DNA of 53,704 nucleotides from Desulfosporosinus sp. (GTDB taxonomy: Bacteria > Bacillota > Desulfitobacteriia > Desulfitobacteriales > Desulfitobacteriaceae). Both the position numbers and the translations under genes were made by a program. Where the stretch lies: contig JARLHU010000093.1 in NCBI GenBank assembly GCA_031292095.1, positions 1-53,704 of the forward strand, given 5' to 3'. Every line of letters begins with the position of its first letter. Position 1 is the stretch's first letter. Below the pieces are notes generated by a model. That model was not told where the DNA came from, ran no database searches, and saw only the letters and a program-made list of their open reading frames with translations. This document shows, one piece after another, positions 22,200 through 32,972 of the stretch.

Positions 22200-24065
22200 C
22201 TATTCTTCCGAAGGAGTATATCCTCCTTCGGGAGCGTTTCCTTGATACTTGTAGGCCTTCACATTTCCCTGTTGATAGTGGAAAAGATACCAGCATGGCA
22301 GGTTGAATTCACCCACCTTTAATACTTCGGAGGTGAAATAGGCCACTGCCGTGTTGCGGTTCCACTGACGCCGGTCCATCGTCTTGAACATTGGAATCAC
22401 ATTTTCCCAATAACCAGCCCGACGAATAGTTTCCTGCTTGGTTTTCCAGTGATCGGCTTTTCTCTCTACTTCCGAGCTAACTTCGAGCCAGTTTGGGACG
22501 CTGTTGGGACGCTCCCACAGGTAATAATCAAATCGCAAGGCGTCGCGAAGTTCCTCCCAATCTGTGAGGCACGAGGCACGAGGCTCGATACACGAGGCCT
22601 GATTTTTAGAAGCTTCGCTTTCACACAATTTCGAACTTCGGGCATCGAACTTCGAGCCTCGCTTTTCTTCGAGAAATTCCCAAAGTTTTTCAAATAGGGC
22701 TTTGCCCGGCCATTGTCGCTGAAACCAACCCCTTTGTTGCCAAAACTCAGCAAACTCATGGTAAAAATCAAACGGTGTTGAAAACAATTTAAGGACTTCA
22801 CACAAGCCGTGCACAAACTTCCCTGAATTATAGTATTTATCGAGTAAGTCTTCCATGCGTTGTAATTGAAGTATTTCTCCATGGGATAAGACTGAGGTTT
22901 CCAAAATCGTATAGGGTGGATCTGGGGTGAACACGAGGGCATGACGCTCGCTTTGCAAACGAAGCCCAGAACCTTTAAGCACTTTTAAAAAGCCAAGTTG
23001 GAGCATATCTGGTTTTATTAAGTAGACATCGTTAAACGAGGTCCTAAAATTAAGCCAACTCTCCTCTGGTAAGCCAGCGATTAGATCAAGGTGAATGGGT
23101 ATCTCAAAGGCCTGCATTTCAGGCACGTAGTGTTTCCACTCCTCGAAGTTTTGAGGGCGTGAAACAATTTTAAGGGTCGGTTGATGAGTAGACTGTACCC
23201 CAATTTCCAATTGAATTAAACCACGTGGATAATTATTAAAATAATCCAGCCATTCTTCATCCAATAGGTCCCCTGCCATTTCGCAATGCACGCGAATTCG
23301 CTGAGCACCCGGGAGGCCCTCGCTTTCTTCGCGCACAATATTCAAAATTTCTAGAGCGTGACGCTTATTGGCATTAAATGTTCGATCCACAAATTTTATG
23401 GTACGGGCGCCGTTTTCCAGTAAGTGACGAAACGTCCCCCGAAACCGCTCCGGTTCTAAAAATCGAACACCCTTAAAGGTGGAGGACAAGCAATACTGAC
23501 AGTTAAACGGGCATCCCCTAGTCGTTTCAACATAGACAAGTCGGCCTGTGAAGTCCTCCTTTTCAGGATGCGGAAGAGGCAAATCGTTCAAATCGGGGGA
23601 TACTGGCCTCGGAGGGTTGACAACGATTTTTCCGTTGTCTGGCCATGCTATGCCTGCCACGTGAGAAAGATCACGACCATTTTGCCACGTAGTGAGCAAC
23701 TCTAAAAATGTTTTTTCTCCTTCACCGACCACAAGGGCATCCACCTCCGGATGCTCAAGAAGAAATTCCTCAGCCTCGAAAGATACTTCTGGGCCGCCGA
23801 TCACAAAGCGCACATCGGGACAGACGGGATGAAGATGTCTGATCACCGCTACTATTTCTTTGAGATTCCAAATATAACACGAAAAGCCAATGACATCGGC
23901 CTTGGCTTCATATATTTCCCCGGCAATTCGATCAAGGTGATCGTTAATGCTAAATTCCCGAAGCAAAACGTCCGGGAAAGCCGCTCGAACCTCTTCTCGC
24001 AAATAGCGAAGGGCTAGATTTGTATGTACATATTTTGCATTGAGGGCCACCAAAAGAACACGCAA
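22200..24065 (-). CDS. B12-binding domain radical SAM protein
   Basis: A 621-residue protein with an N-terminal cobalamin-binding fold (RVLLVALNAKYVHTN, then IGFSCYIWNLKEI, RFVIGGPEVSFEA and ALVVGEGEKTFLELL, about residues 1-135). A radical SAM domain follows with its 4Fe-4S motif CPFNCQYC at about residues 186-193 and FVDRTFNANKRHALEIL. A C-terminal DUF4080-like region comes last. The substrate is unknown; relatives include methyltransferases and B12-dependent ring enzymes. I choose TTG at 24065 (AGGGGAG 8 bases upstream) over the GTG at 24074. About 33 residues near 468-500 are encoded by an in-frame TTCG-family repeat and do not look like family sequence. Confidence 0.88.
   Translation of the reverse strand: MRVLLVALNAKYVHTNLALRYLREEVRAAFPDVLLREFSINDHLDRIAGEIYEAKADVIGFSCYIWNLKEIVAVIRHLHPVCPDVRFVIGGPEVSFEAEEFLLEHPEVDALVVGEGEKTFLELLTTWQNGRDLSHVAGIAWPDNGKIVVNPPRPVSPDLNDLPLPHPEKEDFTGRLVYVETTRGCPFNCQYCLSSTFKGVRFLEPERFRGTFRHLLENGARTIKFVDRTFNANKRHALEILNIVREESEGLPGAQRIRVHCEMAGDLLDEEWLDYFNNYPRGLIQLEIGVQSTHQPTLKIVSRPQNFEEWKHYVPEMQAFEIPIHLDLIAGLPEESWLNFRTSFNDVYLIKPDMLQLGFLKVLKGSGLRLQSERHALVFTPDPPYTILETSVLSHGEILQLQRMEDLLDKYYNSGKFVHGLCEVLKLFSTPFDFYHEFAEFWQQRGWFQRQWPGKALFEKLWEFLEEKRGSKFDARSSKLCESEASKNQASCIEPRASCLTDWEELRDALRFDYYLWERPNSVPNWLEVSSEVERKADHWKTKQETIRRAGYWENVIPMFKTMDRRQWNRNTAVAYFTSEVLKVGEFNLPCWYLFHYQQGNVKAYKYQGNAPEGGYTPSEE
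22565..22662. repeat. TTCG-family repeat inserted in frame inside a coding gene
   Basis: Contains GAGGCACGAGGCACGAGGCT and, further on, CGAACTTCGGGCATCGAACT, the same vocabulary as the intergenic copies at 40721 and 26572. It adds a Ser/Ala/Cys-rich stretch (SKFDARSSKL ... ASCIEPRASC) to the radical SAM protein without stopping the frame. Confidence 0.85.
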
Positions 24066-24085
24066 AGCCGCCACTCCCCTTTGCC

Positions 24086-25336
24086 TTAAGTATAGCGGTT
24101 TAGACCCTTTAATGCAATTCTTGTGCCAAATAACATAGTTGTTCCTACAAGTAACGTTAGTCCTGATAACAGGTAGACTTTTCCTACCCCAATTTGAGTG
24201 GCCCCATAGGACAATATACCAACAGATCCCATAAACGCCACGCGAGTTAATGCAAAGCGAGCGCTAAATACTCTTCCCCGCATAGTGGCCACTGTTTCTT
24301 CCTGAAAGATACTTTGCACGGGCAGTAGAAACATGGCATTAGAAACTCCTGTTATAAAAAAACCGATGAGTGCCAAGGCATATATCGGGAATATCCCCAA
24401 GATCATGATCGTAAGGCCGGAAATGAAATATCCCCAGAGCATTAGATTTTGTTTGTTCCAACGATTTCCCCAAACGCTCATTGCTATACTACCCACCGTA
24501 ATGCCAACTGCTGCACTCGCCTCCAAGATTCCCAATCCGAAGGTTGATGTCTTCAGTGTATCAAGGGCATAAACAAAAATCAGGGGATTAAAACCGCTGA
24601 AAATAAGTAAGGCTAAACAATACGTAAAAAGCGTGAGTACTAAAACTTTCGTTTTTCGAATATAGGCTAACCCCTCCAAAATATCTCGAAAAATATGTGA
24701 CTCGTTTACCAACTTTAAACTATGGTTTGCTTGATGCCGAACCTCAAATTTAAAACTCATAGAAAAGATTAACGCCGCCGAGAACAAAAACGTCAATGAA
24801 TCAAGATAAAACACCTTATGAATCGGGATAAACATTATTAGAGCGCCCGCCAGTGCATACCCTATAATTTCCGTCAAGTTTTCCGAGGTCTCAGCCAAAG
24901 ACGTCGCCGTGAGGATCTTTTCTTTAGTAAAAATAGCCGGAATAACAGCCATTTTTGCAGGGCTAAAAAACAAATTCGCCGTCGTGCTAAGAAACGTTAT
25001 GAGATAAACCAGATAGATCGAATACCCGACCAACACTGGTATTAAGCCCACTAGAGCAACCCGCAATAAATCAGCAGTGATCATCGTGCGTTTTTTGTCC
25101 CAACGGTCGACATAGGCTCCTGCAATGAGTCCGAATAGTAAATAGGGTAGAAACGTAGCCAGCGTCATCTTTCCCACTTCAAAAGCGCTTCCTGTTAATC
25201 GGTAAATCAAGACTCCCAGAGCAACATAATTAAGTTTATCACCTAATGCCGAAATGAATTGCCCCATCAATAAAAGGGTGAAGTCTTTCTCTTTTAATAA
25301 GATTAGGGGATTCTCTACCTTTGCTTTGCTTGCCAA
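24086..25336 (-). CDS. Major facilitator superfamily transporter, MFS_3/EntS-like
   Basis: A 416-residue membrane protein with about 12 hydrophobic segments. The cytoplasmic loop GAYVDRWDKKRTMITADLLR between helices 2 and 3 is the MFS motif A variant of macrolide-efflux and enterobactin-exporter relatives. FLSTTANLFFSPAKMAVIPA and SLAETSENLTEIIG are also typical of that branch. Probably a drug or metabolite exporter driven by the proton gradient; the substrate cannot be told. Start TTG at 25336 with CGGAGGA upstream. It lies 20 bases before the radical SAM gene, so they may be cotranscribed. Confidence 0.85.
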   Translation of the reverse strand: MASKAKVENPLILLKEKDFTLLLMGQFISALGDKLNYVALGVLIYRLTGSAFEVGKMTLATFLPYLLFGLIAGAYVDRWDKKRTMITADLLRVALVGLIPVLVGYSIYLVYLITFLSTTANLFFSPAKMAVIPAIFTKEKILTATSLAETSENLTEIIGYALAGALIMFIPIHKVFYLDSLTFLFSAALIFSMSFKFEVRHQANHSLKLVNESHIFRDILEGLAYIRKTKVLVLTLFTYCLALLIFSGFNPLIFVYALDTLKTSTFGLGILEASAAVGITVGSIAMSVWGNRWNKQNLMLWGYFISGLTIMILGIFPIYALALIGFFITGVSNAMFLLPVQSIFQEETVATMRGRVFSARFALTRVAFMGSVGILSYGATQIGVGKVYLLSGLTLLVGTTMLFGTRIALKGLNRYT

Positions 25337-25453
25337 ACCGCTATCCTCCGATATAATTTTCTAATTAATTATACTGTATTATTCTCTAAAGAATTCAGAA
25401 ATCCTTGTTATGTGCCGAGAAATGCTCTTATTCTACATTTTAGACAATAACCG

Positions 25454-25499
25454 ACAAAACAAAAGGGCCCAATGCCTGAATTCAACAGGCATTGGGCCC
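25454..25499 (-). terminator. Strong terminator of the polysaccharide deacetylase gene
   Basis: Perfect 14-bp arms GGGCCCAATGCCTG and CAGGCATTGGGCCC with a 7-base loop, followed on the minus strand by TTTTGTTTTGT, starting 5 bases after the stop codon at 25505. Confidence 0.93.
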
Positions 25500-25504
25500 G
25501 ATAT

Positions 25505-26557
25505 TCAACTATGAAATCCCCCTGGAAAAAGGATCGGGGCAACTTTCGGCGTAATCACACCGAAGGAGTATCCTTGTTCTTTGAGGTATTGGACAATCCT
25601 TGGCAGCGCATCGATCGTTGTGAGCTTAGTCCCAACGTCATGCATCAGAATGATCATTCTCGCCTTACCGGGTACTTGGTTTTTGATGTTCTGGACGAGT
25701 TGGTCTGCAGGGACGAGAGAAGCGTCAGCATCTCCGCTACTGACATTCCAATCATAGATTAGATAATCCGCAGCATCGAGCGCATTATAATAATTGACAT
25801 GAAAATGACCCTGAGTTCCGCCGGGCGCCCGGACAATTTTAGGGCGGACCCCAATCGTTTTATTAATAAGTTCTTCCGTTTGTTTGATTTCGGCTAAAAA
25901 AGACTCTGGACTGCGATAAACTGACTGGTAATCATGGGTATAACTATGATTTCCAATCCCTTCCCCTTGCTCATATTCGGCTTTCAAAAGGTCCGGATAC
26001 CGTGCCACTTGCCGCCCCACTACAAAAAACGTTGCTTTCACACCCTCATCCTGAAGGATCTTCAGGATGCGAGGCGTCGTTTGGGGATAGGGACCATCGT
26101 CAAACGTCAAATAAGCTATCTTTTGCGGTTCGACGTTAAATGCTCTTACACGCATGGCAAGCCCCGGTGCACTCGGTGGAGTGCCACTCAAATCATAATA
26201 CGGATGAATCGGAGTCTGAGAAAGATCCGCAGACGGCGAGGGCGCTGGGTTGTTGTCACTTTCATCCACTGGAACCGGAGGAGTCTGTGCAGCCCCTTGT
26301 GGAACTGGTTCGGCTTTTTGTTCGGGAATAGGTTCTGTTTTCTGTTCTGGAATCGGTTCTGTTTTCTGTTCTGGTTCGGGGGTAGGTAACTGGGGTGTTT
26401 CCGGGAAATGAGGCGTTTGAAAAGGTCCAGTAATCCCCAATGTGGAAACCGTCGCTTTGGTCGGCGTAACCGGTTGACATCCACTCAAATATACACTTGT
26501 CAGAAGTGCCAGCGTTACAAAGGTTACGCGCCATGCATGCCAATGTTTTATCTTCAT
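25505..26557 (-). CDS. Polysaccharide deacetylase lipoprotein (NodB domain)
   Basis: A 350-residue exported protein: signal peptide with lipobox YLSGC near residue 27, then a Pro/Glu/Lys-rich linker with three copies of PEQK(T/A)EP(I/V). A NodB domain starts near residue 155 with IAYLTFDDGPYPQTTPRIL and has the metal-binding GNHSYTH, RAPGG and LMHDVG motifs. Such enzymes remove acetyl groups from peptidoglycan or chitin-like sugars; PdaA/PgdA relatives are closest in layout. The frame extends to 26665 through a repeat; ATG at 26557 with GGGGGCGGG upstream gives a proper signal peptide. Confidence 0.9.
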   Translation of the reverse strand: MKIKHWHAWRVTFVTLALLTSVYLSGCQPVTPTKATVSTLGITGPFQTPHFPETPQLPTPEPEQKTEPIPEQKTEPIPEQKAEPVPQGAAQTPPVPVDESDNNPAPSPSADLSQTPIHPYYDLSGTPPSAPGLAMRVRAFNVEPQKIAYLTFDDGPYPQTTPRILKILQDEGVKATFFVVGRQVARYPDLLKAEYEQGEGIGNHSYTHDYQSVYRSPESFLAEIKQTEELINKTIGVRPKIVRAPGGTQGHFHVNYYNALDAADYLIYDWNVSSGDADASLVPADQLVQNIKNQVPGKARMIILMHDVGTKLTTIDALPRIVQYLKEQGYSFGVITPKVAPILFPGGFHS

Positions 26558-26571
26558 TATGCCCGCCCCCT

Positions 26572-26612
26572 TTCCGAGGTCCGAGGTCCGAAATCCGAGA
26601 CACGTGGCCCGA
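26572..26612. repeat. TTCG/TCCG-type repeat before the deacetylase gene
   Basis: CCGAGGTCCGAGGTCCGAAA followed by TCCGAGACACGTGGCCCGAA. It is the same word pattern as other copies with C for T, and it produces a false upstream extension of the deacetylase reading frame. Confidence 0.7.
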
Positions 26613-26771
26613 ATCACATAATGCCAATCATGCATCGCCGCCTCGATATGTTTAACTAGACTCAAAGGGGTTCAAAACACCGTTAAGTTAAGTTCCTTTA
26701 ACTATATTCCACCATCAGTAAAAATTGCTTGTACCATTTTTCAAGTTTTAATTATAACAACTTGTCCGGTT

Positions 26772-26804
26772 ATTTAGGTTAATTTAGGTTAATTTAGGTT
26801 AATA
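26772..26804. repeat. Three tandem 10-bp repeats
   Basis: AATTTAGGTT occurs three times in a row (first copy TATTTAGGTT) between the HAD gene and the deacetylase gene. No function is evident. Confidence 0.8.
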
Positions 26805-26831
26805 TCATGGAGCGTTGCGCATCCGTTAGAA

Positions 26832-27659
26832 TCATGGTCTGTTTGAGTTCATTGGTCTATCCAGAACATACCGTTCAATGGCTTCCGCCACCCCATCTTC
26901 CTCATTCGTGGCCGTAACGATATCCGCTTGTTCTTTAATTTCCGACCGGGCATTACCCATAGCCACACCAAGACCAGCGTATTTAATCATTTCTAAATCA
27001 TTAAAACTATCTCCGATCGCCATAACGTCTGCTTGGGCAATGCCTAAGCGTTCTGCCAAAGCGGCCAAAGCAACGCCTTTGTTGACTGAACAATCCGTCA
27101 TTTCTAGATAATAGGGTTTTGATTTAGTTATGTGCACCTTATCCCCATAACGTTGTCTCAATAAGGGAGCCAATTGGTCCAGGTCCGCTTCATCTGCCAT
27201 CAGTAGAATTTTCTCTACCCCTTCGGGTTCCTCAGAAAGCAGGACCAACAGGTCTCCTTCCTCAACCGTGATACTCGCAATCCGTTCGTAGTCCTTAGAC
27301 CATTCATTCAGTTCCGCCGCAATGACGCGGTTTTTGAGATAAACCTGAATATAAACTCCCCGTTCCAAAACATACCGAACAATTTCGGCTGCCACAGCGC
27401 TAGGAACAACCCGTCGAAAGAGAATATCGCCGCTCAAGACCTGTTGGACCATCGCCCCATGATACGTAATCACCGGTACATCCAACCCCAGTTGTTCTGC
27501 ATAAGGACGTGCCGAGAGAGACATGCGCCCTGTAGCAATTGTCATTTTAACGCCCTGCGCCTGGGCTTTTTGAATTGCTTTGACGACTCGGGGGGAAATA
27601 GTCCAATCATCCCTAAGCAACGTATCATCTAGATCCATAGCTACTAAACGAATTACCAC
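26832..27659 (-). CDS. Cof-type HAD-IIB phosphatase
   Basis: A 275-residue haloacid-dehalogenase hydrolase. Motif I is AMDLDDTLL (nucleophile Asp near residue 9), motif II IATGR at about 41-45, motif III the Lys of KGVALAALAERLG, and motif IV IGDSFNDLEMIKYAGLGVAM. The cap domain between motifs II and III is the large C2B type. Such proteins dephosphorylate sugar phosphates or flavin and pyridoxal phosphates; the substrate cannot be read from sequence. Start GTG at 27659 with AAAGGAGTG upstream. Confidence 0.92.
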   Translation of the reverse strand: MVIRLVAMDLDDTLLRDDWTISPRVVKAIQKAQAQGVKMTIATGRMSLSARPYAEQLGLDVPVITYHGAMVQQVLSGDILFRRVVPSAVAAEIVRYVLERGVYIQVYLKNRVIAAELNEWSKDYERIASITVEEGDLLVLLSEEPEGVEKILLMADEADLDQLAPLLRQRYGDKVHITKSKPYYLEMTDCSVNKGVALAALAERLGIAQADVMAIGDSFNDLEMIKYAGLGVAMGNARSEIKEQADIVTATNEEDGVAEAIERYVLDRPMNSNRP

Positions 27660-27746
27660 GATCTTATCACTCCTTTGTTACGCCTATCCGTTCGATAGAG
27701 AAAAAAGCGTTCCTTCCTCTGTCGACAAATAAAACATTCCCAATCG

Positions 27747-27830
27747 TAGGGGCACGATGCATCGTGCTCAACCCCGTTCTCCGTTTCGCGCGGGTACATT
27801 TTCCAGCCAAATGGGCACGGTGTACCGTGT
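27747..27830. repeat. Two copies of a GGGCAC palindrome
   Basis: GCACGATGCATCGTGC (27752-27767) and GCACGGTGTACCGTGT (27815-27830) lie in the gap after uvrA. The same palindrome occurs at 34835-34854. The two copies differ at matching positions of the stem, keeping the palindrome. Confidence 0.8.
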
Positions 27831-27833
27831 TTC

Positions 27834-30650
27834 TTACCCTAAATAGCGCTGTAAATACTGCCCCGTATAAGAAGCTTGGAAAGCAGCAACATACTCTGGC
27901 ATCCCTGCTACCAGTACTTCTCCGCCACGGTTTCCCCCTTCAGGACCGAGGTCGATGACCCAGTCTGCCGTTTTGATGACATCGAGATTATGCTCAATAA
28001 CCAGCACCGTATCCCCCGCCTCCACTAAACGATGGAGCACCTGGAGGAGTTTGTCAATATCCGCGGTATGCAATCCTGTCGTCGGTTCATCGAGAATATA
28101 TATTGTTTTCCCTGTACTGCGTCGACTCAATTCCGTAGCTAGCTTAATGCGCTGAGCTTCTCCCCCGGATAAGGTGGTTGCGGGTTGCCCCAGGCGAATA
28201 TATCCCAGCCCCACATCCTGCATCGTCTGAAACTTCCGGGAAATTTTCGGAACCGCTTTAAAAAATTCTACTGCTTCATCCACGGTCATGTCTAGGACCT
28301 GCGCAATATTTTTCCCTTTATAGTGCACTTCCAGGGTCTCCCTATTATACCGTTTCCCTTCACAAACTTCACAGGGAACGTAGACATCGGGAAGGAAATG
28401 CATCTCAATCTTGATAATTCCGTCCCCTCGGCAGGCCTCACAACGGCCGCCTTTGACGTTGAAGCTAAATCGACCTTGCTGGTACCCGCGCATCTTTGCT
28501 TCTGGCGTTATCGAAAAGAGTTCACGAATAAAATTAAAAACGCCGGTATACGTCGCTGGGTTTGACCGGGGGGTCCGTCCGATCGGAGACTGGTCTATAT
28601 CAATAACCTTGTCCAGATACTCCAACCCTTCCAAATGATCATGCGCTCCGGGACGATGCCGGGCTCCACCCAATTTAGACGTTAATCCCTTATAGATAAT
28701 CTCATTGACCAAGGTACTTTTACCTGAGCCTGAGACTCCGGTCACACAGGTGAACAGGCCCAAAGGGATGCGCACATGAATATTCTTGAGGTTATTTTCC
28801 CGAGCTCCAAAAACTTCAAGCCACTTTCCGTTCGGCGACCGACGATTCTCGGGTACAGCAATCTGTTTTTCACCACTCAAATATTGTCCCGTGATCGATT
28901 CCCTATTGGCCTTGATTTCCTCAAGCGTGCCTTCGGCCACCACTTGTCCACCATGAACCCCTGCACCGGGACCAATATCAATAATGTGGTCTGCAGCCAT
29001 CATCGTATCCTCATCATGCTCGACCACGATCAGGGTATTGCCGAGATCCCTTAAGCGTTTAAGCGTTGAAAGAAGACGCGCATTATCCCGCTGGTGGAGT
29101 CCGATGCTCGGTTCATCTAAGACATAAAGCACACCCATCAAACTTGACCCAATCTGAGTCGCCAAGCGGATCCGCTGTGCTTCTCCACCCGAAAGCGAAC
29201 CCGCAGCACGTCCCAGCGTCAGGTAGTCCAGTCCGACATTCATTAAGAATCCTAGTCTCTCCCTAATTTCCTTCAAAATCTGGTGGGCGATCGTTTCCTC
29301 TTTCGGCGTGAGGATCAGTTTATTGAGGAAGCTTATTGCTTCAGTAATCGGAAGGCGAGTCAAATCATCAATAGAAATCCCGCCCACCTTCACTGCTAAG
29401 GCTTCCGGTTTGAGGCGTTTCCCTTGACAGTCTGGGCAGGGATGTTCGCTCATATACCCTTCGATCTCGACACGTACCATATCTGAAGTTGACTCTCTAT
29501 ACCGACGTCCAAAAAGAGGAACCAGTCCTTCAAAGTTGGTATTGTAGGTTTTTAATTGATCAAAAATATTTTGGTACTGAAAACGAATCGGGGTTTCTGT
29601 TCCATAAAGTAATCCCTGCCATTGCTTTTCATTAAGCTCGTGCAAAGGGGTATCCATCCCGAAGCCCATGTTTAGGGCCACGGCCTCCATCATCTTGGGG
29701 TAATAACTGGAAGAGGATTTGGCCCAGGGCGCAATCGCACCATTTGCCAAAGACAGCGAACGATCAGGGAGGAGAAGATCAATATCAACGATAAGATTTG
29801 CCCCAAGTCCTGTACAGGTTGGGCAAGCGCCATAGGGACTATTAAAAGAAAAAAGTCGCGGCGAAATTTCTTCGAGTGCAATCCCACAATCCGGACAAGC
29901 GAAATTTTCACTAAAGCGGAGCTCCTCTCCGTCGGAAATGTCCGCAATAACGTTCCCTTCGCCAAGTTTAAGTGCTGTTTCCAGCGAATCCGCTAAACGT
30001 TCCGCGCTCTCAGGTTTTAGGGATATACGGTCAATCACGACTTCCACCGAGTGTTTTTTGTTTTTTGCCAGTTCTATGTCTTCGCTAAGATCCCTCGTTT
30101 CCCCATCCACACGCACACGCACGTACCCTGCCTTACGAGCGTCCTCGAAGACTTTTAGATGTTCTCCTTTTTTCCCTTTTACAAGCGGGGCTAAAATCTG
30201 GAGTTTAGTTCGTTCCGGCAGACGCATCACCTGATCAACCATCTGTTGAATGGTTTGCTGAGAAATCCCGCGACCACACTGTGGGCAATGCGGATGACCG
30301 ATTCGAGCATAAAGTAGGCGAAGATAATCGGAAACCTCCGTCGCTGTACCTACCGTCGAGCGTGGATTACGATTGGTCGTCTTCTGGTCTATGGAAATCG
30401 CAGGGGAGAGCCCCTCGATGGAATCCACATCGGGCTTGTCCATCTGCCCCAGGAACTGCCGTGCATAGGCTGAAAGGGATTCAACATAACGTCTCTGCCC
30501 TTCAGCATAGATTGTATCGAAGGCTAGGGATGATTTTCCCGAGCCAGACAAGCCCGTAATCACGACGAGTTTATCGCGTGGGATGTCGATGTCAATGTTC
30601 TTCAGGTTATGGGCGCGTGCTCCACGCACCTTTAAGTAGTCTTGGGTCAT
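27834..30650 (-). CDS. uvrA: Excinuclease ABC subunit A
   Basis: DNA-damage recognition ATPase of nucleotide excision repair; a dimer that loads UvrB. The 938-residue protein has two ABC modules: Walker [15 protein letters not shown] near the N-terminus and [14 protein letters not shown] in the second half, each with its own signature [14 protein letters not shown] and [14 protein letters not shown]. Zinc-binding pairs appear as CPQCGRG, CPDCGIA, CPTCTG and CEACRGDG with CEVCEG. Length and domain order are standard. It lies 30 bases after uvrB and is probably cotranscribed. Confidence 0.98.
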   Translation of the reverse strand: MTQDYLKVRGARAHNLKNIDIDIPRDKLVVITGLSGSGKSSLAFDTIYAEGQRRYVESLSAYARQFLGQMDKPDVDSIEGLSPAISIDQKTTNRNPRSTVGTATEVSDYLRLLYARIGHPHCPQCGRGISQQTIQQMVDQVMRLPERTKLQILAPLVKGKKGEHLKVFEDARKAGYVRVRVDGETRDLSEDIELAKNKKHSVEVVIDRISLKPESAERLADSLETALKLGEGNVIADISDGEELRFSENFACPDCGIALEEISPRLFSFNSPYGACPTCTGLGANLIVDIDLLLPDRSLSLANGAIAPWAKSSSSYYPKMMEAVALNMGFGMDTPLHELNEKQWQGLLYGTETPIRFQYQNIFDQLKTYNTNFEGLVPLFGRRYRESTSDMVRVEIEGYMSEHPCPDCQGKRLKPEALAVKVGGISIDDLTRLPITEAISFLNKLILTPKEETIAHQILKEIRERLGFLMNVGLDYLTLGRAAGSLSGGEAQRIRLATQIGSSLMGVLYVLDEPSIGLHQRDNARLLSTLKRLRDLGNTLIVVEHDEDTMMAADHIIDIGPGAGVHGGQVVAEGTLEEIKANRESITGQYLSGEKQIAVPENRRSPNGKWLEVFGARENNLKNIHVRIPLGLFTCVTGVSGSGKSTLVNEIIYKGLTSKLGGARHRPGAHDHLEGLEYLDKVIDIDQSPIGRTPRSNPATYTGVFNFIRELFSITPEAKMRGYQQGRFSFNVKGGRCEACRGDGIIKIEMHFLPDVYVPCEVCEGKRYNRETLEVHYKGKNIAQVLDMTVDEAVEFFKAVPKISRKFQTMQDVGLGYIRLGQPATTLSGGEAQRIKLATELSRRSTGKTIYILDEPTTGLHTADIDKLLQVLHRLVEAGDTVLVIEHNLDVIKTADWVIDLGPEGGNRGGEVLVAGMPEYVAAFQASYTGQYLQRYLG

Positions 30651-30680
30651 GGTTTGTTTGGCCTCCTAAGTTGAGTGCAT

Positions 30681-32714
30681 TCACTTCTTGCTGGCTTTCT
30701 TGCTTTCTCGCTTATACCGAGTATTGCCTCGTTGCTGCGAAGTCATCTTGAATTTGTTTTCTTCTCCTTTTAACTCGATCATCGCATCCCGGATTTCGGC
30801 GGCTCGTTCGAAGTCGAGGTCTCGTGCTGCAAGGCGCATTTCTTGTTCGAGGTTCTTCATGAGACTGGCAAGTTCTTCTGGAGGTAATTTTGATCCATAG
30901 GCTTTTTTTAGCTCGGCAACTTTAGTTGCCTCTGGCGCATCATGAACAGCCTTAATAATCGTTTGTGGAGTAATCCCCATTTTCTCGTTATGTGCCATTT
31001 GGATTGCTCGGCGTCGATTCGTTTCATCCAGGGCGAGCTGCATTGACCTTGTGATCTTATCACCATACATGATGACCTTGCCTTGGGCATGGCGTGCTGC
31101 CCGGCCAATGGTCTGAATGAGGGAACGATCTGACCTAAGGAATCCTTCTTTGTCTGCGTCAAGAATTACGACTAAGGAAACTTCCGGCAAATCCAATCCT
31201 TCCCGCAAGAGGTTGATCCCTACGACTACGTCGATCGCGCCTAGGCGAAGCTCTCGAAGGATTTCCACACGTTCAAGTGTCTTAATATCTGAGTGCAGGT
31301 ATTTTACTTTTATTTCTAGGTTTTTAAAGTAATCTGTGAGATCCTCAGCCATTTTCTTAGTTAAGGTCGTAACGAGGACTCGTTCATCCTTAGCGATTCG
31401 CGCTCGAATTTCCCCAAGCAAATCATCAATCTGCCCTTTTGTCTCGCGTACAATAACCTCCGGATCCAACAATCCTGTCGGGCGAATAATTTGCTCAACA
31501 AAAGTCGGGCAGTGAGCGAGTTCATAGGGTCCTGGAGTTGCACTTACAAAAACGCTCTGCTTAATTGTCCGTTCAAATTCGGCGAAGGTCAGGGGGCGAT
31601 TATCTAAGGCGGAAGGAAGGCGAAAACCATAGTCCACTAAGGTCGTTTTGCGTGAACGGTCCCCTTCATACATCCCTCTAACCTGAGGAAGCGAAACGTG
31701 TGACTCATCCACAAAAAGGAGGAAATCCTCTGGGAAGTAATGCAAGAGCGTGTAGGGAGTCTCTCCTGGTTCACGAAACGTCAAATGGCGAGAATAATTT
31801 TCGATTCCGTTACAAAAGCCCATTTCCCTAAGCATTTCCAAATCATAACGTGTCCGCTGCTCCAGTCGCTGTGCTTCTATAAGCTTATTCTCCGCTTCAA
31901 ATACCTTCAGTCGTTCATCCAGTTCCTTCTCAATATTTTCCGCAGCCTCCATAACCTTTTCTTTGGCAGTGACATAGTGAGAGTTCGGGAAAATCGAGAC
32001 ATGGTATCGTTCCCCTAAGATCTCCCCAGTCAACACATTGATTTCGTAAATGTGCTCGATTTCGTCCCCGAACATCTCCACCCGAATCACTCGTTCACTC
32101 GATGCCGCGGGATAGATCTCGACGACATCCCCACGTACCCGAAACGTGCCCCGGACAAAAGCTATATCATTACGGTCATACTGTATCGAAATCAGCTTGC
32201 GCAAAATCTCGTTACGATCGACCACTTGTCCCTGCCTTAATGATAGAACAAGATCACGATAATCGTCAGGAGAACCCAAACCATAAATACAAGAAACGCT
32301 CGCCACTACGATCACATCCCGCCGCTCAAGCAGTGAAGCTGTAGCCGAATGGCGCAACTTCTCAATTTCATCGTTAATTGAAGCGTCTTTTTCGATAAAC
32401 GTGTCACTCGAGGGCACGTAGGCCTCGGGTTGGTAATAATCATAGTAACTCACGAAATATTCCACTGCATTTTCAGGAAAATACTCCTTAAATTCGCTAT
32501 AAAGTTGCGCGGCTAACGTTTTATTATGCGCAAGTATGAGAGTTGGCCTCTGCACCTTCATAATTATATTTGCCATCGTAAAAGTCTTTCCAGATCCTGT
32601 GACCCCTAGTAGCGTCTGGTAGCGTTGACCTTCATTCACCCCAGCAACCAGAGCATCTATGGCCTGTGGCTGATCCCCAGCCGCCTGATAGGGGGCATGT
32701 AAATGGAATTCCAT
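30681..32714 (-). CDS. uvrB: Excinuclease ABC subunit B
   Basis: Helicase-like damage verifier that receives DNA from UvrA and recruits UvrC. The 677-residue product has Walker [15 protein letters not shown], the beta-hairpin [20 protein letters not shown] that clamps a DNA strand, the DEAD-like box [11 protein letters not shown], helicase motifs V-VI ([39 protein letters not shown]) and a C-terminal UVR domain followed by a Lys-rich tail. The ATG at 32714 has GGAGACC upstream. Confidence 0.98.
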   Translation of the reverse strand: MEFHLHAPYQAAGDQPQAIDALVAGVNEGQRYQTLLGVTGSGKTFTMANIIMKVQRPTLILAHNKTLAAQLYSEFKEYFPENAVEYFVSYYDYYQPEAYVPSSDTFIEKDASINDEIEKLRHSATASLLERRDVIVVASVSCIYGLGSPDDYRDLVLSLRQGQVVDRNEILRKLISIQYDRNDIAFVRGTFRVRGDVVEIYPAASSERVIRVEMFGDEIEHIYEINVLTGEILGERYHVSIFPNSHYVTAKEKVMEAAENIEKELDERLKVFEAENKLIEAQRLEQRTRYDLEMLREMGFCNGIENYSRHLTFREPGETPYTLLHYFPEDFLLFVDESHVSLPQVRGMYEGDRSRKTTLVDYGFRLPSALDNRPLTFAEFERTIKQSVFVSATPGPYELAHCPTFVEQIIRPTGLLDPEVIVRETKGQIDDLLGEIRARIAKDERVLVTTLTKKMAEDLTDYFKNLEIKVKYLHSDIKTLERVEILRELRLGAIDVVVGINLLREGLDLPEVSLVVILDADKEGFLRSDRSLIQTIGRAARHAQGKVIMYGDKITRSMQLALDETNRRRAIQMAHNEKMGITPQTIIKAVHDAPEATKVAELKKAYGSKLPPEELASLMKNLEQEMRLAARDLDFERAAEIRDAMIELKGEENKFKMTSQQRGNTRYKRESKKASKK

Positions 32715-32798
32715 GCTCTGGTCTCCTTTTTAACAAAAAATCTAAACATCTTAGAATGAATTTTATTTGTAATTCTTCTTAGTTTATTTTACATCTAA

Positions 32799-32827
32799 TC
32801 TATACGTTATTCAATTAAAAGTATCAA
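32799..32827 (-). promoter_or_regulatory. Candidate promoter of uvrBA
   Basis: TTGATA (32827-32822), 17 bases, TATAGA (32804-32799), about 85 bases before the uvrB ATG in an AT-rich gap. No clear LexA-type box (CGAAC-N4-GTTC) was seen in the same gap. Confidence 0.5.
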
Positions 32828-32911
32828 CTATAATTATACCACTCGTCATATAAATATATAAAGAAAACTCTGTTGAGCGTATCTTTCTATTATAACTTAA
32901 TAGTGTTTTCG

Positions 32912-32943
32912 GGTAAAAGAAAAAGCCGAAAATGCCTTCGGCT
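32912..32943 (-). terminator. Terminator of the lipoprotein gene
   Basis: Seven-bp stem AGCCGAA/TTCGGCT with a GGCATT loop, followed on the minus strand by TTTTCTTTTAC, about 30 bases past the stop at 32973. Confidence 0.88.
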
Positions 32944-32972
32944 CAGACTTTTAAGTGGTACTATTTTCTTTC

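Noticed and set aside
32715..32972. LexA/SOS box before uvrB
   Set aside because: Reading both strands of the gap, I found no CGAAC-N4-GTTC-like palindrome.
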